Shown: positions 28,422-36,636 of the stretch, piece by piece
How the letters are laid out: every line of letters starts with the position of its first letter
How positions within the stretch are numbered: the stretch's first letter is position 1
Assembly (NCBI RefSeq): GCF_001647285.1
Contig: NZ_LRML01000004.1
Location: forward strand, 124,001-188,000
DNA from: Rufibacter roseus
Lineage (GTDB): Bacteria; Bacteroidota; Bacteroidia; Cytophagales; Hymenobacteraceae
Length of the DNA: 64,000 nucleotides
Direction: 5' to 3'
Notes under the pieces: generated by a model
What the model saw: only the letters and a program-made list of their open reading frames with translations
The model's database searches: none
Told to the model about the DNA's origin: nothing
Translations under genes and position numbers: made by a program

Positions 28422-29954
28422 ATGGCAGATAGACTATATACATCACAGCAAGCAGACGAAATTATAAGCTCTTTAAGAGTTTTAACTAAATTAGACAAAG
28501 CTGTTATTGCGCGAATGGCCTTTTCGTATTCTTTAGTCCAAAATGGCAAGGATGTTAGTTTAAGTACAAACTTTTCAGGAGGCGAAATGAAGCGCCCAAC
28601 TTTTATTGCATCAGATGAAGTACTGATAAAGACATTAATTAGTCAGGTTTACGAAAACGACAGCATAGATGAAAACGAATTCTACAGTAATAAATCTATT
28701 ATCAAAAACCATATAGATAATGGTGCTACTCTCCTTTGGAATGTTTTCAAAAAGAATGGCGAAGACATTAATAAATGGTATACTGAAATAGTAACTGGAA
28801 TTGAATTAAGAGGAGCCAAAACGCTAAAGACAAAAGACCTTGATATTTTTATTGGTCGCAACATTTTGCAGAACAATGAACTGATCATGCACCTAAACGA
28901 CACAACCAAACACGCCAATTCACATTTGGCAATAATGGGAAAACCAGGTGTAGGTAAAACACAGTTTTTATTAAAACTTTTGGCTGACATACGGATTCAG
29001 TCAAACTACGAGACAAACTTCATTTTCTTTGATTATAAAGGGGATGTTGTAGACAATGAGAATTTCATTGATATTACCAGATCAAGAACTTACAGGCTTT
29101 TGCAAAATAATGAAACGCTCCCCATTAGTCCTTTCATTCTGGCAAACTACAAGGAGCAAGACATTCAGCTTTCTGCTAGAGAAAAGGCGGAAAGTTTTGC
29201 ATCTATCAATTCTAAATTTGGTCCGGTTCAAAAAGGTGCATTAACCGAAGCCATCATAGCAGGTTATACCACAAGAGCTTTAATGACTCCAAATCATCCA
29301 TTCCCAGATTTTGGCGATATTCTTCAGATAGCTTTAGCCAATTATGAAGATGAAGGTAAAAACGATGATACACTTATCGAAGTATTACGTGACTTAGCGA
29401 ACTTCAATTTGTTTTGGGCGCACGGTTCATCAGTTCCTCCGATCGAAAAAGTAAGTAACCGAACGATGATCATTGATGTTCACAAAATGCCTGTATTGAA
29501 AGAACTTGTGGGTTATTTAGTTATTGAGAGACTTTACAAAGAAATGGCATCTTTGCCCGACAGTCCAATAAAAGATGGCCGTAGAACAATCAGAACAATT
29601 TTGGTAATAGATGAAGCTCACAACTACTTAGGACAAAAAAACATTTTCCTTGAAAAAATTATAAGAGAAGGACGTTCAAAAGGAATTGTAGTGTTTTTCG
29701 CTTCACAATCTCCATCAGACTATCAGCAGAAGTTCTTCAACTTCCAAGAGTTACTTGAATTTTCATACATATTTCAGTGTGAAGGAGCATCATCCAAAGC
29801 ATTACAAGATATTCTAGGGTGCAGTACTAAAACAGCGAAAGACCTTCAAGCAGAAGTAGCAAGACTTGAGCCGTTTCAAGTGATAAGTAGAAGCAATATC
29901 AAAACCGAGGAGTTCACGAAGTTTGTAGCAGAACCGTTTTATAAAAATTATTAG
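28422..29954 (+). CDS. DndE-like domain fused to a HerA-type ATPase
   Basis: A 510-residue protein. The first 110 residues or so resemble DndE: 'LYTSQQADEIISSLRVLT' at 5-22, 'ARMAFSYSL' near 31-39, and 'IKNHIDNGATLLWNVF' near 93-108, matching the DndE pattern ending in a helix with 'AHINRG'. The remainder is a HerA/FtsK-type motor: Walker A GKPGVGKT at about 173-180, 'FIFFDYKGD', Walker B 'TILVIDEAHNYLG' around 393-405 and an arginine-rich sensor 'IIREGRSKGIVVFFASQ'. HerA motors usually act as hexamers with a nuclease. The nuclease in this operon would be the N-terminal domain of the methylase fusion; that pairing is inference. Confidence 0.82.
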   Translation: MADRLYTSQQADEIISSLRVLTKLDKAVIARMAFSYSLVQNGKDVSLSTNFSGGEMKRPTFIASDEVLIKTLISQVYENDSIDENEFYSNKSIIKNHIDNGATLLWNVFKKNGEDINKWYTEIVTGIELRGAKTLKTKDLDIFIGRNILQNNELIMHLNDTTKHANSHLAIMGKPGVGKTQFLLKLLADIRIQSNYETNFIFFDYKGDVVDNENFIDITRSRTYRLLQNNETLPISPFILANYKEQDIQLSAREKAESFASINSKFGPVQKGALTEAIIAGYTTRALMTPNHPFPDFGDILQIALANYEDEGKNDDTLIEVLRDLANFNLFWAHGSSVPPIEKVSNRTMIIDVHKMPVLKELVGYLVIERLYKEMASLPDSPIKDGRRTIRTILVIDEAHNYLGQKNIFLEKIIREGRSKGIVVFFASQSPSDYQQKFFNFQELLEFSYIFQCEGASSKALQDILGCSTKTAKDLQAEVARLEPFQVISRSNIKTEEFTKFVAEPFYKNY

Positions 29955-30235
29955 CTAAAGTCTTTTTAGGCTCTATAGATGGGAAGGTCTCTTTAGCTAA
30001 AAGAATAATGGATAAAATAATTATCAAAACTCTGACAGACACAAGGCTAACAATCATTTATATCCTGTTTATGAATGGCGATTTTCTGAGAAAAAACTAT
30101 TTCCCGCAGCACAACTATCTAATTACGTATCAGTCTGTAAAATGCCACACTGCTTATGCCAAGCAAAATAAGCAGGTTATTGGAACTACTGGTTTTTAAG
30201 CTAGTAGATGTTTTTATATTTTTTATAAAATTTCA

Positions 30236-31210
30236 CTAGTTCACAAGGGCTAGCACCTCAAGATAACCCTCTGTCAATGGTGAGATATAAAGAAGGTGTT
30301 GCAGCCCCTTTAACTGATGGGCTTCGTATAGACGGTCAACAGTTGAAGGAAATTCAACAAAGTCAGGGAGCGAGGCATACCAGGGATCAATGGTACAATT
30401 CCCTTTTTGATCATACTTAATAAAGCCATTGGCATGGCACCACGCTAAATAGATAAGAAACTTGGTCAACTTATCGTTAGTGGGTGTATTATAAAAACGG
30501 TCGAGGTGATTTATAAACTTTTCTCTGATGATAGGGGGTATTTCATTAAAATTATAATACTTAAAAATAGGCTCCTCCATTTCCAAGTCACTTGCTGGGG
30601 AGTTTGGCTTACCAGAAGTATGAACTGCTTCTGTTACTACTTCTTGAGGAATAAAACTGTTTAAGAAATTGTCTTCATCTATTTCTCTGTCCGCCTCAGT
30701 TAAGTAATCAAATTTTGGCAACTCCGATTTTACCACGTATCCATGCTCATCTTCAAAAAGGCAGCGCTGTTGAAGGCGGTCTAAAGCCTCTTTTGGCTTT
30801 TTCCCATTGTACTTCCTTATTTCCCCGTTACGCAAAATCACAAGAATACCCTCGGGAGACAGGACTAATAGCCGATTACCTTTCCAAAGCAGGAAGTCAC
30901 ATACTTCTAAATATTCTTTAGTTTTTATAAAAACCCCAGGATGTGTGGAAACAAAACGCGATTTCGTGACTAATGCACCCTCTTTATCATTAATCCTCTG
31001 GAAGTAAGTTACCTCCGCGCTTAAAGTTGCATCATGCAGGATTCTGTTCTCAAGCGTAGAGTAAATACCAAACTGGTTGTCTTGCCGGAATCCAATTAAA
31101 TCTTTTGTTATCCGCCAAAGCTTATTGTTATTGCAGGGAATAACTTCTGTTCCCTGGTACTTCAACCCAAAATAGTATCCATTAGAAGTTATCTCATATT
31201 GTAAAGGCAT
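30236..31210 (-). CDS. Protein of unknown function (324 aa)
   Basis: No family recognised. The N-terminal half (about 1-150) is made of short beta segments with repeating 'WRITKDLIGFRQDNQFGIYS' and 'FLLWKGNRLLVLSPEG' elements, suggesting a small beta-propeller or similar repeat fold. The C-terminal part (about 210-324) is helical. There is no signal peptide. It is the last gene of the first peptidase operon (32880 down to 30236), 45 bp after the 127-residue gene. Its first 22 residues resemble the start of the transglutaminase-like protein at 34702 (both have M-x-L-x-Y near the start and F-G-L-x-Y at about residues 14-18), which suggests a shared 5' segment. Confidence 0.7.
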   Translation of the reverse strand: MPLQYEITSNGYYFGLKYQGTEVIPCNNNKLWRITKDLIGFRQDNQFGIYSTLENRILHDATLSAEVTYFQRINDKEGALVTKSRFVSTHPGVFIKTKEYLEVCDFLLWKGNRLLVLSPEGILVILRNGEIRKYNGKKPKEALDRLQQRCLFEDEHGYVVKSELPKFDYLTEADREIDEDNFLNSFIPQEVVTEAVHTSGKPNSPASDLEMEEPIFKYYNFNEIPPIIREKFINHLDRFYNTPTNDKLTKFLIYLAWCHANGFIKYDQKGNCTIDPWYASLPDFVEFPSTVDRLYEAHQLKGLQHLLYISPLTEGYLEVLALVN

Positions 31211-31255
31211 AGGCTATAAGTTATTGATTTATGTAGATAAAAATTAAAAAAGGGG

Positions 31256-31639
31256 CTAAAAGATGGCAGAGAGTAATTTAAAGCCAAAACTATTAATGAG
31301 GCTCCCCTTGCCATCACAGTACCTGCAAGTATCTTGGGTCCGGGTTTTTATACAATTACAAACTGAATTTTTAATTATAGTAGAACTCCATTCACCTTCT
31401 TCCTCCTCTGAGAGCTCTATTCTTGTCCCCTTCAAGTCAATGCCATAGTATTGCTCCAGTTGGTCTACCACAACAAACTCCCCTTTCTCAAATTTGAATA
31501 CATGCAAGAATACTGGCTCCAGATAGGTACCTGCAATGTTAATATGCACCCCGTACAGATCCTTAACGGTGTCGTAAGTTTTATAGAAAGTGCTCCGCCC
31601 AGCCTGGTGCAGCACTTCGTTCAATAGAATCATCACCAT
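31256..31639 (-). CDS. Unknown protein with C-terminal cysteine cluster
   Basis: A 127-residue protein with no recognised family. The C-terminal third carries 'CNCIKTRTQDTCRYCDGKG' (about residues 94-112), a four- to five-cysteine cluster that ends like a DnaJ zinc-finger repeat (CxxCxGxG), so zinc binding is likely. The N-terminal part is mixed alpha/beta. It starts 6 bp after the stop of the 138-residue gene, so it is part of the peptidase-1 operon. No counterpart is visible in the second peptidase module. Confidence 0.65.
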   Translation of the reverse strand: MVMILLNEVLHQAGRSTFYKTYDTVKDLYGVHINIAGTYLEPVFLHVFKFEKGEFVVVDQLEQYYGIDLKGTRIELSEEEEGEWSSTIIKNSVCNCIKTRTQDTCRYCDGKGSLINSFGFKLLSAIF

Positions 31640-31645
31640 ACACTA

Positions 31646-32062
31646 CTATTTAGAACTAGATTCGCTAGAACTAATGAGTCTTGGCAGGGAAGGGTCCTGA
31701 AAAATTCTGATAAGGTTAAGTAATACGGCAGAGTCTTGTGCTAACTGTATTTGCACATCAGTGCTCAGGCTTGTATCATGCAAAAGGGCAAGCATAACAT
31801 CGGCTCTTTTACACAAGGCCACTCTGATTTTATAAAGTAGTGCCAAAAAATATTCCTCAGGGAATGCCAGACACCCATTTTTATCAGGGTTCTTGTTTAG
31901 GTAGGCTTCTATGGTACTTTTAGAGAACTGAGCTTTTTTAGCCACCTGAGTTAAATTTTCTGCATCTTTGATGGTGGCATCTAAATAGGGAATGGATTTC
32001 TCAAGCAGCTCCCTGATCAAACTTGCTTCCTGTACATTTAGTGGTATTGTGGGGTTATTCAT
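31646..32062 (-). CDS. Small helical protein, paralogue A
   Basis: A 138-residue, largely helical protein of unknown function. It starts 'MNNPTIPLNVQEASLIRELL' and ends in a Ser-rich tail. A similar protein is encoded at 35125-35526, also directly downstream of a peptidase gene; the two share the start 'MN', a Leu/Gln-rich first helix with 'ELLxK', an 'RF/QF-K-S' element around residue 47 and overall length. The resemblance is weak, but the conserved position supports common origin. Gap to the upstream peptidase gene is 59 bp. Confidence 0.65.
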   Translation of the reverse strand: MNNPTIPLNVQEASLIRELLEKSIPYLDATIKDAENLTQVAKKAQFSKSTIEAYLNKNPDKNGCLAFPEEYFLALLYKIRVALCKRADVMLALLHDTSLSTDVQIQLAQDSAVLLNLIRIFQDPSLPRLISSSESSSK

Positions 32063-32121
32063 GATATATACAGTTTAAAAGTAAAACATTACATTAATGA
32101 TTAAGATTTAGCATACAGAGG

Positions 32122-32880
32122 CTATGCTGCCTGCCTTTGAATGCGTAAAGGGTCTCGGGCTGAAGGCAAATCTTCCCATTGAACCTTGGCAGCTGCTTTG
32201 GCGATCTGCTCCACAATTTTAATATTGACATATTCTCCCCTTCGGTGTTCGTTCCACACCCCCGCAGATAGATTTGTACATTCCGGGATAATATCTGTAA
32301 AAACTGCTGTATCAGTGAACACTCCAGTAGGATCTGCTTCATAGCCCAATCCATGCAAGCCAAACTCATCTGCCAGTGCCACTGCAAACTGGTCGCTGCA
32401 GCACCTCGCTCCTCGCTGGTGTGTTATAATGGAGCCCTCCCCTCTTCTGTCAAAAGCCACTGCCCTTTTGAATTGCGAAAAGAAAAGTCTGTTGGCTCGT
32501 AATGCTGCTCTGCTGCCTACGGTGCCTATCTCTTCTCCTACAAAAAAGTAGTAAGTACCTGGCACACCCTGGCTGATGAGGTACAACAGTATGGTAACAC
32601 CAGCCTTATTGTCTCCTCCCAGAATAGTGGTGCCATCAGTAGCAATGATATCTCCATTGATAACATGGTTTACTTTCTCTCTGGAAAAAGAACAGGTGTC
32701 CAGGTGGGAAGTGAACAGCGTGGAAGACTCACCAACGGTGATGAAATAGTTACCATCCTCATCCTGTTGTATGCCCTCCGGCAAGTGTTGCCTATGAGTA
32801 TATTCGTCTCCATAGGGCACCGTATACTGTGTTAGATTCAGGAAAGTGTTTTTGAAATCGAAGTGTTTAGTTTTAAACAT
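32122..32880 (-). CDS. M20/M28-type metallopeptidase, paralogue 1
   Basis: A 252-residue co-catalytic zinc peptidase-like protein without a signal peptide. Metal and catalytic positions expected for the clan are present: H59 and D61 in 'SHLDT', D90 in 'LGGDNKAG', E116 and E117 in 'VGEEIG', D144 in 'AFDRR' and H212 in 'NEHRRGEY'. It aligns without gaps to the protein at 35574-36332; counting by eye over the first 220 residues gives about 68% identity. It is shorter than most family members, with no lid domain visible. The gene heads a four-gene operon with a 47-bp promoter element at 33158-33204. Substrate unknown. Confidence 0.8.
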   Translation of the reverse strand: MFKTKHFDFKNTFLNLTQYTVPYGDEYTHRQHLPEGIQQDEDGNYFITVGESSTLFTSHLDTCSFSREKVNHVINGDIIATDGTTILGGDNKAGVTILLYLISQGVPGTYYFFVGEEIGTVGSRAALRANRLFFSQFKRAVAFDRRGEGSIITHQRGARCCSDQFAVALADEFGLHGLGYEADPTGVFTDTAVFTDIIPECTNLSAGVWNEHRRGEYVNIKIVEQIAKAAAKVQWEDLPSARDPLRIQRQAA

Positions 32881-33157
32881 ATAGTTGTTTTAATTGGTGA
32901 AAAGTTTAGACATAGCTTTCCTGGCCCTCTAAAAATGAGGCTATAACAATAGCTTTGGGAAGACAAAGCCATAATAGAAAAGTTATATTTATGAAACTAC
33001 CCTTAAAAACAGGTAGCTTTAGAAGCATTCTTCTGTATAATTAGGACTCCCGCAACAATTTGCCAGAAGTAAAGCGCGGCAAGTGAATGGCTAACAATAC
33101 TAAACACCTCAACCTACCTGCTTAGCAGGTAATCTATCCTGTTATTGCAGCATGATA

Positions 33158-33204
33158 CAAAGGTACCAGGTTCACTTCTTAAATGGCATTCTTCGCAAGC
33201 TTGT
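33158..33204 (-). promoter_or_regulatory. Palindrome-N29-TACCTTTG promoter, peptidase-1 operon
   Basis: Read on the minus strand: ACAAGCTTGC (one change from the perfect palindrome), 29 bp, then TACCTTTG, an exact TAnnTTTG -7 box. The spacer starts with an A-rich GAAGAAT, as in the sister elements. The leader to the peptidase start is about 270 nt. Confidence 0.7.
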
Positions 33205-33289
33205 AAGAATGTCCGCTTGCGGGAATCAACTTTTGGCGCACCATAATCTTAGCATCTTATTTTTGTAGATAAGCCCTTGAGGCAAAATT

Positions 33290-33567
33290 CACATATTACA
33301 TTTAAAGGAAGCCCATCAAAGACGCTACGGGAACCTTAACAGATGACAAAAGGTGGTATTTGTGTCTGCCTAAGCTGCACTGGAATTCTCTCTTGACTAT
33401 ACAAGTAAGGCTGGCTTCCGGAGGAAAATGGCAATGGAGAAAAAACAGTACAATGCCCTTACTGTTGTCTTGATGCAATCTTGGGTGATGCTTCTGGATT
33501 TCCTGTTACTGAACAGGATTTTATTACTGCAATGAATAAGGCTGGTTTTGGAGGGCAAATAGGCTAA
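33290..33567 (+). pseudogene. Decayed copy of the cysteine-motif gene
   Basis: Translating in pieces gives 'LKEAHQRRYGNLN', then 'CVCLSC', then 'GWLPEENG', 'EKTVQCPYC', 'AILGDASGFPVTEQDF'. These match in order the intact protein at 37886-38200 ('IKDAHRKSYNNLM', 'CCCFAC', 'GWLGEED', 'EQTVQCPYC', 'VLGDSSGFPVSDKGF'). At least one frameshift and three in-frame stops break it. It lies upstream of and divergent from a peptidase gene, as the intact copy does. Confidence 0.8.
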
Positions 33568-33655
33568 ATGTTCTTATTTAACTCTTTAGCTAATCACTCA
33601 ATAGCAAAGCAATACTGCCCGCCTTGTAATTATAAAGGTATATTAGAAATTCCTG

Positions 33656-34702
33656 TCAGTACACCTCTTCTGGTTTATGCGTTCTTGAGAGCTCTTTTTC
33701 ACTTATAAGGTAATAATAATTTGTTTTTTCTTTAATGCATGAGGCCCAAGTACTTTCTATAAGAAATGGATACCCTTCTATTTCAACAGAATTCCAGGCA
33801 TGATTTCCTGCAGGGCGCCCCTCTGCATATCCTTCTATACGGTATGCTTTAATACCTGCTTTCAAACACATTTCTTTAAAAAGATAGCTAAACCCACTAC
33901 AGACTCCCTTATTAGCCTTAAAAGTGGTTTGCGCATCATAAATCTTATAACTATAATCGTAAGATATGTTTTGTACAATCCATATATATATGGCCCGTAC
34001 TTTTTCGAAATCATATTTAAAATCTTTCGTTAAAGCAAAAGCCTGATTTTCAATACTAGATTGTTTCTTCACCATTAAAGCTTTTCTATCAATTTCAGAA
34101 TAATCATAATTCTTAATAAATTCATGGAGCGCTTCTTTATTTGCAAGGTACAACGCTTCTTTTACAGGGTATACTTTTCTATAAGCCGCGACTGTATCTC
34201 CCTGTAAAGCTAAAACGTCTACGAACAGCCTGGAGGCGGCTAAGTTATTTTTGTCAACCGTACTCTCCAGTGTTTTTATTATAAGTTGTTTAAAGTCTTG
34301 ATATTGTGGCTGATTTACAAATTGCTTTGTACTGTCTAAAAGAAATAGCCTTTTATATAATCCTACGGATTCCTTTAAGGAACCTATTTTTTTCAAAAGG
34401 ATACGGCTTGACAGTTTATAGTGGTAGTACCGTACTTCTTTATACAAAGAATACTTCAGCCTTCCCTCTTTCGAAAACCTATTTCTTTCTAAAAGTCTAA
34501 TTTGGTCTAGTACTTTTTCATACTTCCCTCTAGAAAAAAGTTTTTCTGCCTTTTTAAAAGAATAGTCTTCCGAAGCCGCAGTCAGCTGACCAGGACATAA
34601 CAAAACCAGCACAAGCAAAACTACTATGGGCAGCATTACTGTTTCCTTATACAATAAACCAAAAGGATTTCTGTTGGGAATTACCTGATAGTGGAGGGTC
34701 AT
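33656..34702 (-). CDS. Transglutaminase-like exported protein
   Basis: A 348-residue protein. From residue 23 there is a signal peptide ('MLPIVVLLVLVLLCPGQLTA'), then a helical region (about 45-200) and a transglutaminase-like cysteine-protease domain (about 215-330): Cys in 'NKGVCSGFSYLF', His in 'GNHAWNSVEI', and a Glu in 'LIESTW' where the family usually has Asp. The 22 residues before the signal peptide resemble the start of the 324-residue protein at 31210, so translation may begin at either 34702 or 34636; the second gives a normal exported protein. Function unknown. Confidence 0.75.
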   Translation of the reverse strand: MTLHYQVIPNRNPFGLLYKETVMLPIVVLLVLVLLCPGQLTAASEDYSFKKAEKLFSRGKYEKVLDQIRLLERNRFSKEGRLKYSLYKEVRYYHYKLSSRILLKKIGSLKESVGLYKRLFLLDSTKQFVNQPQYQDFKQLIIKTLESTVDKNNLAASRLFVDVLALQGDTVAAYRKVYPVKEALYLANKEALHEFIKNYDYSEIDRKALMVKKQSSIENQAFALTKDFKYDFEKVRAIYIWIVQNISYDYSYKIYDAQTTFKANKGVCSGFSYLFKEMCLKAGIKAYRIEGYAEGRPAGNHAWNSVEIEGYPFLIESTWASCIKEKTNYYYLISEKELSRTHKPEEVY

Positions 34703-35124
34703 TGGTTTATTGATATTTTAGTGTTTACCGGACTAACTAACTTTTTTAACGCAGAAAAGCGAAAAATTATTGAACGCTATAAAGATTCCTGGCCCTGTCC
34801 TCCTCAATACCTGCAATTGCTTACTCCATGGCCCTGAATCAGTTACAAACTAAATCTTTAAATAATACGCAACCCCATTTCTTATACTTTCCTGGGAATT
34901 CTGCGTTTTATGCCTTTCCAATTTATGCCATAACAGAATTTTTCCTGATCTGTCACTATAAATTTACCGGCTCAAAAAGGGAACGCGCAGGAAAGCAGGC
35001 GATAAATACGCGCTCACCGAATTTGTGTACCTACGCACAGGTTTTTTACAGTGTTGGAAGTTTTACAGAAAGTGCACCCGCCTAAATTATAGAGCGCACT
35101 TTCTCCCTATATCATCAACATAGG
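34703..35124. other. Gene-free stretch between the transglutaminase-like gene and peptidase-2 operon
   Basis: 422 bp with no supported gene; short plus-strand frames here look random. A 9-bp perfect inverted repeat AGAAAGTGC / GCACTTTCT (35067-35104, 20-bp loop) lies just after the small helical gene and may end the peptidase-2 transcript, though there is no T tract. Confidence 0.5.
35067..35104 (-). terminator. Weak hairpin at end of peptidase-2 operon
   Basis: Arms AGAAAGTGC and GCACTTTCT, 9 bp perfect, separated by 20 bp, located 21 bp after the stop codon of paralogue B. A T tract is missing, so the terminator role is uncertain. Confidence 0.3.
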
Positions 35125-35526
35125 TTAAACAGCATCTTTTTCAAATTGTAGCGTCTCATGTGTCATGCAGTGCATCATATTGAGCAACCCAATACCGCGC
35201 ATAACCACCTGAAACTGATTTTCATTCTCCAGGCTTTCGTCCTGCATCAGGTCCACCATGATTTTCATCTGGTTTTCCAGCATGCTCTTGAGCTGAAGTA
35301 ATACTGGCACGAAAAGCACATCGGGCATGCTAACTACCGTTTTGCCCTGCTGAAGCGCCTGAAGCAAAATGTTAGTGCATTCGCTTTTAAACCGTACCCT
35401 GTTGCCCACAGGACTGATACTATCGGTGCTATTGATAATTACTTCCCATTCGTGCAAGGCTTTTTGCAGAAGCTCCTGAGCAAGCTGGGACTGCTCATGT
35501 GTGAGAGATAAAGTTAAAGTATTCAT
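35125..35526 (-). CDS. Small helical protein, paralogue B
   Basis: A 133-residue helical protein of unknown function, directly downstream (47 bp) of the second peptidase gene. It begins 'MNTLTLSLTHEQSQLAQELL' and has a Met/Leu-rich C-terminal half. It occupies the same place as paralogue A (31646-32062) in the other module, and the N-terminal helices look related. A constant partner of a peptidase suggests it is a substrate, inhibitor or chaperone of that peptidase, but nothing in the sequence shows which. Confidence 0.65.
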   Translation of the reverse strand: MNTLTLSLTHEQSQLAQELLQKALHEWEVIINSTDSISPVGNRVRFKSECTNILLQALQQGKTVVSMPDVLFVPVLLQLKSMLENQMKIMVDLMQDESLENENQFQVVMRGIGLLNMMHCMTHETLQFEKDAV

Positions 35527-35573
35527 ACCTGTAGAAATTAGAGTGAAAAAATATGGTGAAGAGACATGATAAA

Positions 35574-36332
35574 TTATGCTACCTGGTTATAGTCTATTGG
35601 AATATTGCGATGTGCCGGCAAGCCTTCCCAATTAACCCCTTCAGCGGCTCTGGCTATCTGCTCAAGCAACAGGATATCCACGTACTCTTCTGAAGTATGT
35701 TCGCCCCATACCCCTGAAGACAGGTTCGTACATTCCGGGATCACCTCCACAAAAACAGCCGTATCGGTAAAGACCCCATATGGGTCGGCATGGTAGGCCA
35801 GGCCCTGGTTTAAGAACTGAAGCGAAAGCGCCTCGGCAAACTGGTCGCTGCAGCAACGCCCACACCGTTGATGGGTAACAATGGAACCAGCCTTTCTGCG
35901 GTCAAAAGTAACAGCACGGTCAAATTGGGCGAAAAACGAAGCGTCTGATTTTAATGCGGCACGACTACCCAGGCAGCCCACTTCTTCCCCAATAAAAAAG
36001 TAATAGGTACCTGGCACACGCTTGCTTATAAGATAAAGCAGAATGGTCACACCTGCCTTGTTATCGCCCCCCAATATGGTACTGCCATCCGTGCGGATGA
36101 TGGTGCCATCCAATACATGGCTTACCTTCTTGCGCTCTCTTGAGTAGGTATCCAGATGGGCCGTAAAAAGCGTGGTTGACTCCCCTATTCTGATGAAGTA
36201 GTTGCCGAAACTATCTTTTTGCACACCTGCGGGCAGACAAGGCTCTAGTTGGCTCTCATAACCATAAGGCACAGTATACTCTGTCAGGTTAAGGAAGGTG
36301 TTTTTAAAATCAAATGAATAGTTATTGCGCAT
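35574..36332 (-). CDS. M20/M28-type metallopeptidase, paralogue 2
   Basis: A 252-residue protein, the same length as paralogue 1 and gapless against it. All likely metal and catalytic positions are retained: H59, D61, D90, E116, E117, D144 and H212 ('GEHTSEEY'). The cysteine-rich stretch 'HQRCGRCCSDQF' (about 154-165) has more cysteines than paralogue 1. There is no signal peptide, so it should act in the cytoplasm. It heads its own operon behind the promoter element at 36568-36614. Keeping both active sites intact while diverging by about a third suggests both copies are under selection. Confidence 0.8.
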   Translation of the reverse strand: MRNNYSFDFKNTFLNLTEYTVPYGYESQLEPCLPAGVQKDSFGNYFIRIGESTTLFTAHLDTYSRERKKVSHVLDGTIIRTDGSTILGGDNKAGVTILLYLISKRVPGTYYFFIGEEVGCLGSRAALKSDASFFAQFDRAVTFDRRKAGSIVTHQRCGRCCSDQFAEALSLQFLNQGLAYHADPYGVFTDTAVFVEVIPECTNLSSGVWGEHTSEEYVDILLLEQIARAAEGVNWEGLPAHRNIPIDYNQVA

Positions 36333-36636
36333 ATAAAATTGATTTGGTTTTGGTTAAACAATAATTTAATGACATAGGGGGCCTGTGCGGCTTCGGAAGA
36401 GCCGTAAAACAAAAACACAAAGCCAGAGATAATTATATTAATCCTGCAAAGACTGCAGATACTGTTGCACTAAATTTCCAGTGAAGTGCAGAAAAAAATC
36501 AGGTTAAATGCGGCAGTAAAAGAACAGAGAAGCTCCGACTCCAAACGCCTTATTTATTTTAATAATACAAAGATAGGGTACCCATAATCGCTTTCCATTT
36601 CTTTACAAGCTTGTCGTCTATATTCCGACATCGGGT
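36333..36636. other. Leader of the peptidase-2 operon
   Basis: 304 bp with no gene. It holds the promoter element 36568-36614 and a leader of roughly 230 nt, similar in length to that of peptidase 1. I saw no obvious attenuator or riboswitch fold. Confidence 0.5.
36568..36614 (-). promoter_or_regulatory. Palindrome-N29-TATCTTTG promoter, peptidase-2 operon
   Basis: On the minus strand: perfect palindrome ACAAGCTTGT at 36605-36614, exactly 29 bp, then TATCTTTG at 36568-36575. The spacer begins AAAGAAA. There is no usual TTTG -33 box at the expected place, so an activator may be needed. Confidence 0.72.

Larger units (their letters stand above)
32881..33655. other. Leader of peptidase-1 operon plus pseudogene
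   Basis: 775 bp without an intact gene. It contains the promoter element of the peptidase-1 operon (33158-33204), giving a long leader of about 270 nt, and a decayed copy of the cysteine-motif gene on the plus strand (33290-33567). Confidence 0.65.

Noticed and set aside
30008-30199. 63-residue plus-strand frame after the HerA-type gene
   Set aside because: No promoter, motif or conserved look; the composition is like the surrounding non-coding DNA.
34828-35085. 85-residue plus-strand frame between modules
   Set aside because: Random-looking composition, no start signal, overlaps a hairpin; no support as a gene.
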